Shown: positions 1 through 8,179 of the stretch, piece after piece
Numbering within the stretch: position 1 is the stretch's first letter
Layout: each line of letters starts with the position of its first letter
Assembly: GCF_014656095.1 (NCBI RefSeq)
Contig: NZ_BNBT01000012.1
Coordinates: 38,792 to 102,791, forward strand
Direction of reading: 5' to 3'
Origin: Streptomyces longispororuber
Lineage (GTDB): Bacteria; Actinomycetota; Actinomycetes; Streptomycetales; Streptomycetaceae
Length of the DNA: 64,000 nucleotides
Translations under genes and position numbers: made by a program
The notes under the pieces: model-generated
Told to the model about the DNA's origin: nothing
Databases searched by the model: none
What the model saw: the letters and a program-made list of their open reading frames with translations, nothing else

Positions 1-146
1 ACGCGCAGGGCGGCGACTGCCTGGAGGTCGCCGGGCGAGGCCCGGGCGCGCTGGCCGTGCGGGACAGCAAGCGGCCCGGCGGAGCCACGCTGCGCTTCTC
101 GACGCGGGCATGGGGTGCCTTCGTCGCCGCCGTGCGCAGTGCCTAG
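1..146 (+). CDS. DUF397 domain protein, 3' end only
   Basis: Only the last 47 codons lie in the window; the frame runs from base 3 to the TAG at 144-146. The residues read GGDCLEVA, then VRDSKRP, then FSTRAWGAFVAAVR. This is the usual ending of DUF397 proteins, which are short (about 60-100 residues) and common in Streptomyces beside a helix-turn-helix (XRE) regulator. Such pairs take part in developmental and antibiotic regulation in some cases. The partner would lie to the left, outside the window. A perfect 14-bp hairpin follows the stop. Family assignment is good; the specific role is unknown. Confidence 0.8.
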   Translation, partial: AQGGDCLEVAGRGPGALAVRDSKRPGGATLRFSTRAWGAFVAAVRSA

Positions 147-157
147 CGCGTGCCGAG

Positions 158-188
158 GGGCCCAGGCCGGTGCGACCGGCCTGGGCCC
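158..188. terminator. Bidirectional terminator hairpin
   Basis: A perfect 14-bp inverted repeat (158-171 and 175-188) with a 3-nt loop lies between the convergent DUF397 gene and the lectin gene. There is no U-tract, as is usual in Streptomyces. Confidence 0.7.
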
Positions 189-199
189 GAAGGTGCTCG

Positions 200-697
200 T
201 CAGGTGTGGGAGCCGTCCCACTTGAAGTAGGCGTCGCCTATCGGCGAGTCCTGGTACGAGCTGGTGTAGAGGGCGTCCGGGACGTCACTCGTCCTGAGGA
301 AGCCGGTCGAGCCGCCCCCGGACTTCGCGTTGTAGAGGAGCTTCCGGTCCGCGTCGTAGTACCACCACTGGTGCTTGTTGGTGTCGCAGGCGGAGGTCCA
401 GACGGCGTTGACCGGGTTCTCGAAGTCGGTCGTCAGACACTTGCCGGTTTCGCGGTTCTTGAGCTGGTGGTAGATGCCGTGGCTGCCGCCGATCCAGTCC
501 CACTGCTGTCGCTTCCAGCCCTGGCAGTGTGTGCCGTAGGCCGTATCGCCGTCGCCGGCGGTGATGCACGTGTTGAACCTGTGGTTCTTGAAGGTCCAGT
601 AGCTGGGCGCGGCCTCTGCGGTCGCCGGGGCCAGGATGCCCGCGCCGGTGACGAGTGCGCCGACGGCGGCGACGGTCGCGAGACGGAACTTCTTCAC
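200..697 (-). CDS. Secreted ricin B-type (RICIN) lectin-like protein
   Basis: 165 residues. The N-terminus MKKFRLATVAAVGALVTGAG is a Sec signal peptide, with likely cleavage after the ATAEA segment near residue 29. The rest reads as one beta-trefoil lectin: NTCITAGDGDTAYGTHC, then QQWDW, then GKCLTTD, then KHQWWYYD. These are the Q-x-W and C-L repeats of RICIN domains, with paired cysteines. It should be exported and bind a carbohydrate, possibly on the cell surface. The ATG at 697 lies behind an AGAGGTTGT stretch that can serve as ribosome site. It has no enzymatic partner domain, so it is a stand-alone lectin. Ligand unknown. Confidence 0.75.
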   Translation of the reverse strand: MKKFRLATVAAVGALVTGAGILAPATAEAAPSYWTFKNHRFNTCITAGDGDTAYGTHCQGWKRQQWDWIGGSHGIYHQLKNRETGKCLTTDFENPVNAVWTSACDTNKHQWWYYDADRKLLYNAKSGGGSTGFLRTSDVPDALYTSSYQDSPIGDAYFKWDGSHT

Positions 698-826
698 TAC
701 AACCTCTTTCCGTGAGAGCTGAGAGTGAGAGTCAGAGAGCAGCGGTGGGGGATCTCCAGTCCCGCTGTCGTCCTGCGATCAGCTTGCCGAGCCGTGACGC
801 GTGAGACGTAGGCGCTCAGAGCACAC

Positions 827-1813
827 TCATGTGGCAATGCGTCCACGGGGGGCGTGACAGTGGCGCCGGTAGTCGGCCGGCGGCACGCCGTACGCCGCGC
901 GGAAGGCGCGGGTGAAGTCGGTCGCCCGGGCGAAGCCCCAGCGCGCGGCGATGGCCCGGATCGAGGTGGAGCCCTGCGCCGGGTCGGCGAGGTCGAAGCG
1001 GGCGCGCTCCAGGCGCAGGCGCCGGATGAACGCGGCCACGGTCGTGCTCTCGTCCTGGAAGAGCCGGTGCAGATAGCTCGGGGAGACGCCGTGCGCGGCG
1101 GCGATGGCCCGGGGCGTCAACCGCGGGTCGGCCAGGCGCTGCTGGATGTACTGGGCGATGCGCAGCAGCAGGGCGGTCCGGCTGCCGGCGGGCAGGAGCG
1201 CGCGCTCCCGGCCCGCGGCGAAGCCCAGCAGCGCCGCGATCGGGAGCGCGCGCTCCCGGTCCACCGCGCAGCCGAGCAGCGCCGCGACCATCCCGCTGAG
1301 CACGGAGCCGAGGCGCTGCGCGTCGGGCGGCCGGTAGGCGCTCGTCTCCTCGGTGAGGCGCGTGAGGAACCGGGCCAGGAGCGCGCCGACGCCGTCCCGG
1401 CTCGGCATGCGGCGCCCGAGCACCTTGTCCGCCTGGTCGCACGGCAGGGGCAGCAGCGCCTTCGGCAGGACGACGCCGACGGCCCGGATCGGGCCCGTCC
1501 GGATCTCGTGCGGCTGTGCGCAGTCGCCGAGGAAGAAGTCACCCGCGCGGAGCGGCAGTTCCCGCAACCCGTGGGAGACAGCCGCTCTCCCGTCCAGGAC
1601 GAGCGTCAGGTGGTAGTGCGGTGCGGCGTCCTGCCGGGTGAGCCGGGGGTCCGGCCACAGGACCATCGGCCGGAAGGAGGCCGACCACACCTCCATGGCC
1701 CCCAGCTCGACGACCCGCATGGCGCCCTGAACGCCCGCCGGTGCGGTTTCGTACGCACATCTGCCGTGACGGCACAGAGTCGCGCCGGTGCAGCCCTCTA
1801 CGAATTCCCCCAT
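827..1813 (-). CDS. AraC-family transcriptional regulator
   Basis: 328 residues. The C-terminal third carries the two helix-turn-helix motifs of AraC proteins: LTPRAIAAAHGVSPSYLHRL, and RWGFARATDFTRAFRAAYG followed by VPPADYRR. The N-terminal half resembles the AraC_binding_2 sensing domain, with LPLRAGDFFLGD in the middle. The ATG at 1813 follows a GGGGGAA ribosome site. The protein holds an imperfect 16-residue tandem duplication before the DNA-binding domain (LGCAVDRERALPIAAL, then LGFAAGRERALLPAGS), encoded by a 48-bp repeat at about 1190-1289. The next upstream gene is a paralogue on the same strand. Ligand and targets are unknown. Confidence 0.88.
   Translation of the reverse strand: MGEFVEGCTGATLCRHGRCAYETAPAGVQGAMRVVELGAMEVWSASFRPMVLWPDPRLTRQDAAPHYHLTLVLDGRAAVSHGLRELPLRAGDFFLGDCAQPHEIRTGPIRAVGVVLPKALLPLPCDQADKVLGRRMPSRDGVGALLARFLTRLTEETSAYRPPDAQRLGSVLSGMVAALLGCAVDRERALPIAALLGFAAGRERALLPAGSRTALLLRIAQYIQQRLADPRLTPRAIAAAHGVSPSYLHRLFQDESTTVAAFIRRLRLERARFDLADPAQGSTSIRAIAARWGFARATDFTRAFRAAYGVPPADYRRHCHAPRGRIAT
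1190..1289. repeat. 48-bp imperfect tandem duplication inside the AraC gene
   Basis: The sequence GAGCGCGCGCTCCCGG occurs at 1196 and again at 1244, and the flanking bases are also similar, giving two copies with a 48-bp period. The shift is an exact 16 codons, so the reading frame is kept. Confidence 0.75.
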
Positions 1814-1985
1814 GGATTCCCCCGTATCGTGCCCGTGTGGTCAGCCCGGGCGAGGGGCTCCGTACATTCCCCTGTGTGAACCCGGTGAAGTCGGTGCACC
1901 GTGAACGTAGGGGGCGGTGCGGAGCCGGGGGATGAACGGGAGGTGGCCGGCTCCTGCCGGAACGGCGAAGGGTCTCGGCCTCCGC

Positions 1986-3047
1986 TCAGCCTCCGCGCGC
2001 GGCCGGGAGCCGTGGCGGACCGCCGGGCGGGTCCGCCGGGACGCGTCGGGCCCGCTGCCGGTAGTCCCGGGGCGGCATGCCGTAGGCGGTGCGGAAGGCG
2101 CGCGTGAAGGCGGAGTGCTCCACGAAGCCCCAGCGGGCCGCGACGCGGTGGACCGGGAGGTCCCCGAGCCGGGGGTCGGCGAGGTCGTGGCGGGCGCGCT
2201 CCAGGCGCCGCCCGCGGATCAGCTCGGTGACCGTGGTGTCGCGGAGCTGGAAGAGGCGGTGCAGATAGCGGACGGAGATGTGGTGCGCGGCGGCGACGGT
2301 GGCCGGCGAGAGGTCGGGGTCGGCCAGGTGCTCCTCGATGAACGCCTCGATGAGCGGGAGCAGTTCATGTGGGCCGCCCTGGGCCCGCCCCAGGCCGTCC
2401 CGCGGCCACGCCGGGCCGTCCTCCTCCCGCTCGGGGGCGCCCTCGTCCGCGTGGTGCGCCAGCACCGTGGCCAGCAGGTCCAGCGCCACCGAGCTCAGCC
2501 GCGAGACGTCGGAGCCGGTGTAGGGGGCCGGCGCGGCGGTGACGTCGGTGAGGAACTGGGTGAGCAGCGCGCCCAGGCCCTCGCGCCCCGGTAACCGCCT
2601 CCCCAGCAGGTGGCCGGTCCGTCTGACCGGGGCGGGCAGCAGCGCGCGCGGCACCCGCGCCTGGACCAGGGCGGGCGTACCGTGACCGGAGAGGAGGACG
2701 CGGAACGGCAGCGAACTGTCGCACAGCGCGAAGTCCCGCCCCCGCAGGTCCGCCTCGCGGCGGGCCTGGGCCACCCGCAGGGCGCCCCGGTGCGGGAACA
2801 GCACCGAACACAGCTCCGGGTCGGCCCGGCGGATCAGCCGCTCCGTGCGCCACACGACGGCCGGCGAACACGTCAGGTGTACGACGCTGACCGGCCCGAG
2901 GTCGAGCACCCGTACGGTGGCCCGGAAGCGCGCCGGGTCCGCGGTGGTGACGCGCATGGGGTGGCTGGTGCCGCCCAGGAAGTCCTCGAAACGGGCCAGC
3001 CGCTCCCCGGGCGGGAGGTCGTCACTTCGAAACACTGTTCTGATCAT
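1986..3047 (-). CDS. AraC-family transcriptional regulator (paralogue of the downstream one)
   Basis: 353 residues from the ATG at 3047. This start has an AGGGG five bases upstream; a GTG at 3053 is in frame but sits almost on top of that site. The protein has an AraC_binding_2-like N-terminal half and a C-terminal AraC DNA-binding domain (AAHHISVRYLHRLFQ, RWGFVEHSAFTRAFRTAYG, MPPRDYRQ). It clearly resembles the neighbouring AraC protein in the DNA-binding half, so the two probably arose by duplication. It is divergent from the glycosyltransferase operon at 3240, which it could control, but there is no direct evidence. Confidence 0.87.
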   Translation of the reverse strand: MIRTVFRSDDLPPGERLARFEDFLGGTSHPMRVTTADPARFRATVRVLDLGPVSVVHLTCSPAVVWRTERLIRRADPELCSVLFPHRGALRVAQARREADLRGRDFALCDSSLPFRVLLSGHGTPALVQARVPRALLPAPVRRTGHLLGRRLPGREGLGALLTQFLTDVTAAPAPYTGSDVSRLSSVALDLLATVLAHHADEGAPEREEDGPAWPRDGLGRAQGGPHELLPLIEAFIEEHLADPDLSPATVAAAHHISVRYLHRLFQLRDTTVTELIRGRRLERARHDLADPRLGDLPVHRVAARWGFVEHSAFTRAFRTAYGMPPRDYRQRARRVPADPPGGPPRLPAARGG

Positions 3048-3239
3048 GCACACCCCTGACCTTCAGTGACTCCGAATGTCCAACGGGTGATCGTACGTGC
3101 GCGAATCGACGGAACCCGGGGCGCGGGAAATGGCAGGCGGCTCGTTGCCTTACGTTCACCTGGCGGTCGGGCGAGGGTTGGGGAGAGGCGTCGAACGCGT
3201 TCTACGTTCGCAGGGTTCTGTCCCTGAGAGAGCCCAGGT

Positions 3240-4232
3240 GTGCCAGTGAGCGACCACCCACCGAAACTGTCCGTGATCGTCCCTTGCTTCAACATCGAGG
3301 CGTACGTACCGGACACCGTGACGAGCCTCGTCCACAACGACCGGGACGACTTCGAGTTCATCTTCGTCGAGGACCGGTCGACCAAGGACAACACCTACGA
3401 GGCACTGCTGACGCTGACCAAGCGGCTGACGCACAGCAGGGTGGTGCGCCACGAGCGCAACGGCGGCCTCGCCACGGCCCGCAACACCGGCATCGACCAC
3501 GCGGAGGGCCGCTACCTCACCTTCCTGGACGGCGACGATTGGCTCGCCCCGGGCTACCTCGCCGCCCTCGTGGACCGCGCCGAGCGCCTCGACGTCGACT
3601 TCGTCCGCACCGACCACGTGCAGGTCACCGGCACCGCGCGCGAGGTCCACCGGGCCCCGGAAGGGCGCAGGAACAAGCCGCTCGACCCGCGCTCCTCCAT
3701 CCTGCCCGTCGACGCCACCACCATGGTCGACTACCCGTACGCCTGGGCGGGCGTCTACCACCGGCGGCTGCTCGACCGGGGCCTGCTGCGGTTCCACGAC
3801 GGACTGCGCACCGCCGAGGACCGCCCCTGGATCTGGGAGCTGCACCGCAGGGCGGAGTCCTACGCCGTCGCCAGCCTGCACGGCGTCTTCTACCGGCGCG
3901 GCATCGCCAGCTCCCTGACCCAGATCGGCGACGTGCGGCAGCTCGACTTCTTCCGCTCCTTCGACATCGTCCTCGAGGAGCTCGCGGACGACCCCGAGGT
4001 CGGCAGGCTCCGCAAGAAGGCGCTGCGCAACTACTGCGTCGTGATCGCCCACCAGCTCCTCGACCGCAACCGCTTCGAGCGCAGCGTCTACGCCCGGCTG
4101 CGCCAGCTCGGCGCCGAGGCGCTGGAGCGGATGTCCACGGCGGAGCTGGAGGAAGCCCTCGTCGGCATGGGGGAGAAGCGCGTGCAGGCGCTGCGCCGCA
4201 TACACGGCGGCATGAAGGGAGTCGCAGCATGA
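3240..4232 (+). CDS. Family 2 glycosyltransferase, copy A
   Basis: 330 residues. A GT-A fold is indicated by KLSVIVPCFN at the start, the NGGLATARNTG motif, and the metal/nucleotide-sugar site LDGDDW near residue 97. Copy A reads VEDRSTKDNT where copy B (7001-7981) has the more usual VDDCSTDET. The GTG at 3240 is the most upstream start; GTG at 3246 is an alternative, and neither has a clear ribosome site. Its stop overlaps the next start by four bases (ATGA), so it is co-translated with a polysialyltransferase-like protein. Together they probably build a cell-wall glycopolymer. The acceptor and donor cannot be read from sequence. Confidence 0.88.
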   Translation: MPVSDHPPKLSVIVPCFNIEAYVPDTVTSLVHNDRDDFEFIFVEDRSTKDNTYEALLTLTKRLTHSRVVRHERNGGLATARNTGIDHAEGRYLTFLDGDDWLAPGYLAALVDRAERLDVDFVRTDHVQVTGTAREVHRAPEGRRNKPLDPRSSILPVDATTMVDYPYAWAGVYHRRLLDRGLLRFHDGLRTAEDRPWIWELHRRAESYAVASLHGVFYRRGIASSLTQIGDVRQLDFFRSFDIVLEELADDPEVGRLRKKALRNYCVVIAHQLLDRNRFERSVYARLRQLGAEALERMSTAELEEALVGMGEKRVQALRRIHGGMKGVAA

Positions 4233-5569
4233 TCCAGATCTTCTTCGCGGCCACGCAGTACGCCGCGGCCACCGTCACCGCCGCCGTCCGCGCCGGACTC
4301 TTCGGCCCGCGCGCCGCCCACCGCCGCATCCTCGTCGTCAGCAACGTCGCGGCGGTGCCCGAGGTGAGCACCCCCCTGGACCGCATGGCGGGCTTCGAGA
4401 AGCTCCGGCCCGAGTTCGACCAGGTGCACTCCTGGAACGAGTTCATCGCTCCGCACCACCCCGCCGGGTGGGCGCCCCGCGCCCAGGACGCCCCGCTGTG
4501 GGAGAAGGCGGTGCGCCTCGCCTGGGACCTCGGCGACGAGCCGGTGGAGATCGCCTGCGAGTCCATCCAGGCCAACCCCTCGCGCGCCGCCGCCACGATC
4601 TTCGCCGACAGCCCGATCCACGTCTACGCGGACGGCCTGATGAGCTACGGCCCCACCCGCAACCGCGTCCCGCACGGCATGAGCACCCGCATCGAGCGCG
4701 TGCTCCACCTCGACCTGATACCCGGACTGCGCCCCATGCTCCTGTCCGAGTACGGCGTCGCACCCGAACCCGTACCGAACGAGGCGATCGTCGACGTCCT
4801 CGCGCAGATCGGTGAGGAGGGGGCCGGCCTGCTCGACCGGGCCCTGCCCGCCGTGGAGCGGCCCACCGTGGTGCTGCTCGGGCAGTACCTGTCCGCGATC
4901 GACCTCATCACCCAGGACGAGGAGGAGGAGCTCCACGTCCGGATGGTGCGCGCCGCCGCCCGGGCGGGGCACACGAGCGTGCTGTTCAAGCCCCACCCCA
5001 GCGCGCCGGCGGTGTACAGCAGGTCCCTGGAGACGGCGGCCACGGAACTCGGCGTACGGCTCACGGTCCTGAGCGAACCCGTCCTCGCCGAGACGGTCTT
5101 CGCGCGGTTGCGGCCCAAGCTCGTCATCGGCTGCTTCTCCACCGCCCTGATGACGGCCGCCGCCTTCTACGACATCCCCGTCGCCCGCGTGGGCACCGGC
5201 CTGCTCCTCGAACGCATCAAGCCGTACGAGAACAGCAACCGGGTGCCCCTGACGATCATCGACGCGGCCCTGCCCGACGCCGAGCGCGACGAGGCCGGCA
5301 CGCACCTGGAACTGGACGCCCTCGCGGAGCAGTTGGCCCCCCTGGTGTCGGCCGTCGGCTACTGCATGCAGTCCCTCAAGCACCGCGACCTGCGCGACGA
5401 GGTGAGCGCCTGGCTGGCCGCCCATCTCGCCGACCACCCGCAGTACTTCAAGAAGCGCCGCCTGACCAGCCTGCGCCTGCCCGGGGGCAGCACCGTCCGC
5501 GCCGAGTCGCTGCGCCGCAACCCTGCGGTGCGCCGCGTCGTACGCCGCATCAGGGCCGCGCAGTCCTGA
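4229..5569 (+). CDS. Alpha-2,8-polysialyltransferase-like protein, copy A
   Basis: 446 residues. It carries the three short motifs typical of bacterial sialyl- and polysialyltransferases in the expected order: an acidic-glycine motif (YADG near 134), a K-P-H-P motif (LFKPHPSAP near 254) and a serine motif (IGCFSTALMTA near 302). The fold should be GT-B, using a CMP-activated nonulosonic acid, which the gene products at 9625 and 10935 would supply. The ATG overlaps the stop of the family 2 transferase by four bases. It is a full-length paralogue of the reverse-strand gene at 5661-7001, which is also 446 residues. In Streptomyces the polymer is more likely Kdn-based teichulosonic acid than polysialic acid. 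Confidence 0.8.
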   Translation: MIQIFFAATQYAAATVTAAVRAGLFGPRAAHRRILVVSNVAAVPEVSTPLDRMAGFEKLRPEFDQVHSWNEFIAPHHPAGWAPRAQDAPLWEKAVRLAWDLGDEPVEIACESIQANPSRAAATIFADSPIHVYADGLMSYGPTRNRVPHGMSTRIERVLHLDLIPGLRPMLLSEYGVAPEPVPNEAIVDVLAQIGEEGAGLLDRALPAVERPTVVLLGQYLSAIDLITQDEEEELHVRMVRAAARAGHTSVLFKPHPSAPAVYSRSLETAATELGVRLTVLSEPVLAETVFARLRPKLVIGCFSTALMTAAAFYDIPVARVGTGLLLERIKPYENSNRVPLTIIDAALPDAERDEAGTHLELDALAEQLAPLVSAVGYCMQSLKHRDLRDEVSAWLAAHLADHPQYFKKRRLTSLRLPGGSTVRAESLRRNPAVRRVVRRIRAAQS

Positions 5570-5593
5570 GCCGCGGGGCGCCAGGACGCACAA

Positions 5594-5628
5594 CGCGCGT
5601 CGCCCCTGCCGGACAGGGGCGACGCGCG
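5594..5628. terminator. Bidirectional terminator between the facing glycosyltransferase pairs
   Basis: A perfect 15-bp stem (5594-5608 and 5614-5628) with a 5-nt loop lies between two convergent operons that end at 5569 and 5661. Confidence 0.85.
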
Positions 5629-5660
5629 CGAGGATTCCGTCGATCTACCGGCCTACCGGC

Positions 5661-7001
5661 CTACCGCCGCGACAGCGCCCGGGCCCGGCGGGCGACGCGC
5701 CGCACCGTCGCGTTGCGCGGGATGAAGGCGAGCCGGGCCGGCACGCCCCCGGGCAGGGCCAGCGCGCTCAGGCGGCGGCGCTTGAAGTACCGCCAGGTCC
5801 GCGGGGACAGGCGCGTCGAGAGGAACGCCTCCGCCTCCGGCCGGAGCCCCGGGTAGATCTTGGGCTGCATGGCGTAGCCGACGGCCTTCAGCAGCGCGCT
5901 CAGCTCCTCGACCGCCTCGCGGCCGGGCATGCGCCACCCGGTCACCGCGGCCTCGTCGCCGAGGTCGGGCAGCAGCGCGTCCACGATGGTCAGCGGCACC
6001 CGGTTGCTGTTCTGGTAGGGCGCGAGCCGCCCCAGCAGGCCGTCGGTGCCGACGCGCGCGACCGGGACGCGGTACAGCCCCGCCGCCGTCAGCAGCGCCG
6101 TGGAGAAGCAGCCCACGACGAGCGCGGGCCGCATCCGCTGGAAGGCCACCTCCGCGAGCACGGGACGGTCCAGCACGGTGAGCCGCCCGCCGAGCCGCTC
6201 GGCCTCCTCCTCCAGCAGGCGCGACCACCGGGCGGGGGCCACCGGGTGCGGCTTGAACACCAGGCGGCGGTGGCCCAGGGCCACGGCACCCCGCACCATG
6301 CGCAGGTGCAGGTCCTCCTCCTCGGCGTCGGTGAGGATGCCGAGCGCCGACAGGTACTGCCCGAGCAGCAGGGCCGGGCCGTCCGCAGCGGCCTCCACCT
6401 CGCCCTCGTCCTGCGCCAGCTCGTCCAGGACCTTGCGGAACGCCTCGCCCGGCACCAGCTCCGCGGGCACGCCGAACTCGGTGAGCAGCAGGGGCTTCAG
6501 GCCCGGCACCAGGTCGAGGTGGAGCAGGCGCCTGATGCGCGTACCCACCAGGGGATTGAGCTTGTCGCGCGTGGGGCCATAGCTTATGAGGCCGTCGGCG
6601 TAGACGTCGACGGGCGCGTCGGTGAAGAGCTGGCACACCGCGAGCGACGGGTTGACCTGCACGGACTCGACCGCCAGCTTGATCCGGTCGTCGCCGAGTC
6701 CCCACAGCAGCCGCAGGTGGCGCTCCCACAGGGGGATGTCGTTGCCGCGGGGGCTCCAGCCGCCGGGGTGGAACGGCGCGATGGTGTCGTTCCACGACAG
6801 CACCCCGTCGAAGCGCTCGCGGATGCGGGAGAACCCCGGCATCGCGTCCACGGACGGAGTGACCTCCGGGTTGACCGCGTTGTTCGTGACGAGCAGCAGA
6901 CGGCGGTCCACCGGCTCGAAGAGGCCCGCGTCCAGGGCGGCGGCCAGGGTCGCGGCCCCGTACAGGGTGGACGCGCAGAAGATCTGGGTCGTGCGCGGCA
7001 T
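5661..7001 (-). CDS. Alpha-2,8-polysialyltransferase-like protein, copy B
   Basis: 446 residues, a paralogue of the protein at 4229-5569 with the same order of motifs: YADG in the middle, VFKPHPVAP, and VGCFSTALLTAAG. Its ATG shares one base with the stop of the preceding family 2 transferase (TGATG), so the pair is translationally coupled like copy A. Near the C-terminus both copies share a PxTWRYFKRRRL / PQYFKKRRL segment, probably an acceptor- or membrane-contacting basic patch. It is expected to act on the cytoplasmic side of the membrane. Why two pairs are kept is unclear; they may differ in linkage or acceptor. Confidence 0.8.
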   Translation of the reverse strand: MPRTTQIFCASTLYGAATLAAALDAGLFEPVDRRLLLVTNNAVNPEVTPSVDAMPGFSRIRERFDGVLSWNDTIAPFHPGGWSPRGNDIPLWERHLRLLWGLGDDRIKLAVESVQVNPSLAVCQLFTDAPVDVYADGLISYGPTRDKLNPLVGTRIRRLLHLDLVPGLKPLLLTEFGVPAELVPGEAFRKVLDELAQDEGEVEAAADGPALLLGQYLSALGILTDAEEEDLHLRMVRGAVALGHRRLVFKPHPVAPARWSRLLEEEAERLGGRLTVLDRPVLAEVAFQRMRPALVVGCFSTALLTAAGLYRVPVARVGTDGLLGRLAPYQNSNRVPLTIVDALLPDLGDEAAVTGWRMPGREAVEELSALLKAVGYAMQPKIYPGLRPEAEAFLSTRLSPRTWRYFKRRRLSALALPGGVPARLAFIPRNATVRRVARRARALSRR

Positions 7002-7981
7002 CAGGCGACCGCCGCCCGGGGGGAGACCGGCCTGCGCCGCAGCCGCCGGAGCTGGTTCGCCCGCTGCGTGTCCATCGAGTCGAGCACGTCCGCGAGCACG
7101 TCCTGCGGCATTCTCCGCAGGGCGGCGGAACTCAGTGAGCGCAATTGTCGGGCCACGGCGGGTTCGAACCTCTCGATCGCTCCGAGATGATGAGCCATGA
7201 TCGCGCAGTACGTGCGCACTGCTTTCGGCAGCAGCTTATCCGCCTCGGCGTCCTGTGCCGTTTCCTCGACCACCTGATCGAAAGCGCGAAGGAAATCGAG
7301 CTGCCGTACGTCTCCGATCTGCGTCAACGAGGAGGCGACACCCCGCCGGTAAAACACCCCCAACAAGCTGACTGCGGCGAAGGATTCCGCCTCCCGGTGC
7401 AGCCGCCAGATCCACGGCCGGTCCTCGGCGGTGCGCAGGCCGTGCGTGAAATGCAGCAGGCCGCGGTCCAGGAGCCGGCGGTGGTAGATCCCCGCCCACG
7501 CGAACGCGTAGTCCACGGAGGTGGAGCGGTCCGCGGGCAGTATGACGTCGCGCGGGCTCAGGACGGTGGCCCGCGGACCGACCGGGACGCGGTGCACGGC
7601 GCGGGCGCGCGCCGTGCACTGCACATGGTCGGTACGCAGGAAGTCGCAGCCCAACTCCTCGATAGCTGCTACCAGTTGCTCGTAGTAGCCGGTCGCGAGC
7701 CAGTCGTCGCCGTCGAGGAAGGTGACGTACTCGCCGCGGGCCGCGTCCAGGCCCGTGTTGCGGGCGGTGGCCAGGCCCCCGTTCTGCTCGTGTCTGAGGT
7801 GCACGGCACCCGGGAGCTCGCCGGCGGCCCGCTCCAGGACGTCCGGCGTCTCGTCCGTCGAGCAGTCGTCGACGAGAATGAATTCGAAGTCGTCCCGCGC
7901 GTTCGCACGCAGTGACTTCAAGGTGTCGGGCGCGTATTGCTGCACGTTGTAGAACGGCACGATGACGGAGAGCTTAACCAC
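7001..7981 (-). CDS. Family 2 glycosyltransferase, copy B
   Basis: 326 residues from GTG at 7981, which places the family start KLSVIVPFYNV at residue 3. The open frame continues upstream, but that part has no similarity to copy A. Motifs seen are VDDCSTDET, NGGLATARNTG and LDGDDWLATGYY. The C-terminal half, including YAFAWAGIYHRRLLDRGLL and TAEDRPWIWRLHREAE, matches copy A closely. No Shine-Dalgarno sequence precedes the GTG, so the start is inferred. It is translated together with polysialyltransferase-like copy B and probably makes the same class of wall polymer. Confidence 0.85.
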   Translation of the reverse strand: MVKLSVIVPFYNVQQYAPDTLKSLRANARDDFEFILVDDCSTDETPDVLERAAGELPGAVHLRHEQNGGLATARNTGLDAARGEYVTFLDGDDWLATGYYEQLVAAIEELGCDFLRTDHVQCTARARAVHRVPVGPRATVLSPRDVILPADRSTSVDYAFAWAGIYHRRLLDRGLLHFTHGLRTAEDRPWIWRLHREAESFAAVSLLGVFYRRGVASSLTQIGDVRQLDFLRAFDQVVEETAQDAEADKLLPKAVRTYCAIMAHHLGAIERFEPAVARQLRSLSSAALRRMPQDVLADVLDSMDTQRANQLRRLRRRPVSPRAAVA

Positions 7982-8179
7982 GTGCGAGACGTTAGGTGTC
8001 GGCCCGGCATTCGTCCTGTCCCGCGGTGGGATGTCAGGTGAACGAAGCGTGGCGGAACGGTTAACCGAGCTGTCCTTCACTCTTTTGCCGCACCGCTTCC
8101 CCATTCGTCGGCACGCTGTTAACCGTTTGTTGCACCCGAGTTGGGCCGCCCATCGACATGCCTTCCTAGCGTCGTCGAC
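7982..8179. promoter_or_regulatory. Divergent promoter region with repeated GTTAACCG
   Basis: This region separates copy B (reverse) from the gene at 8180 (forward). It is AT-richer than its surroundings and has GTTAACCG twice in direct orientation (8060-8067 and 8118-8125); the first copy sits in a GGTTAACC palindrome. These are candidate regulator sites. A TAGCGT hexamer ends just upstream of the GTG at 8180 and could be a -10 element. Confidence 0.4.
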
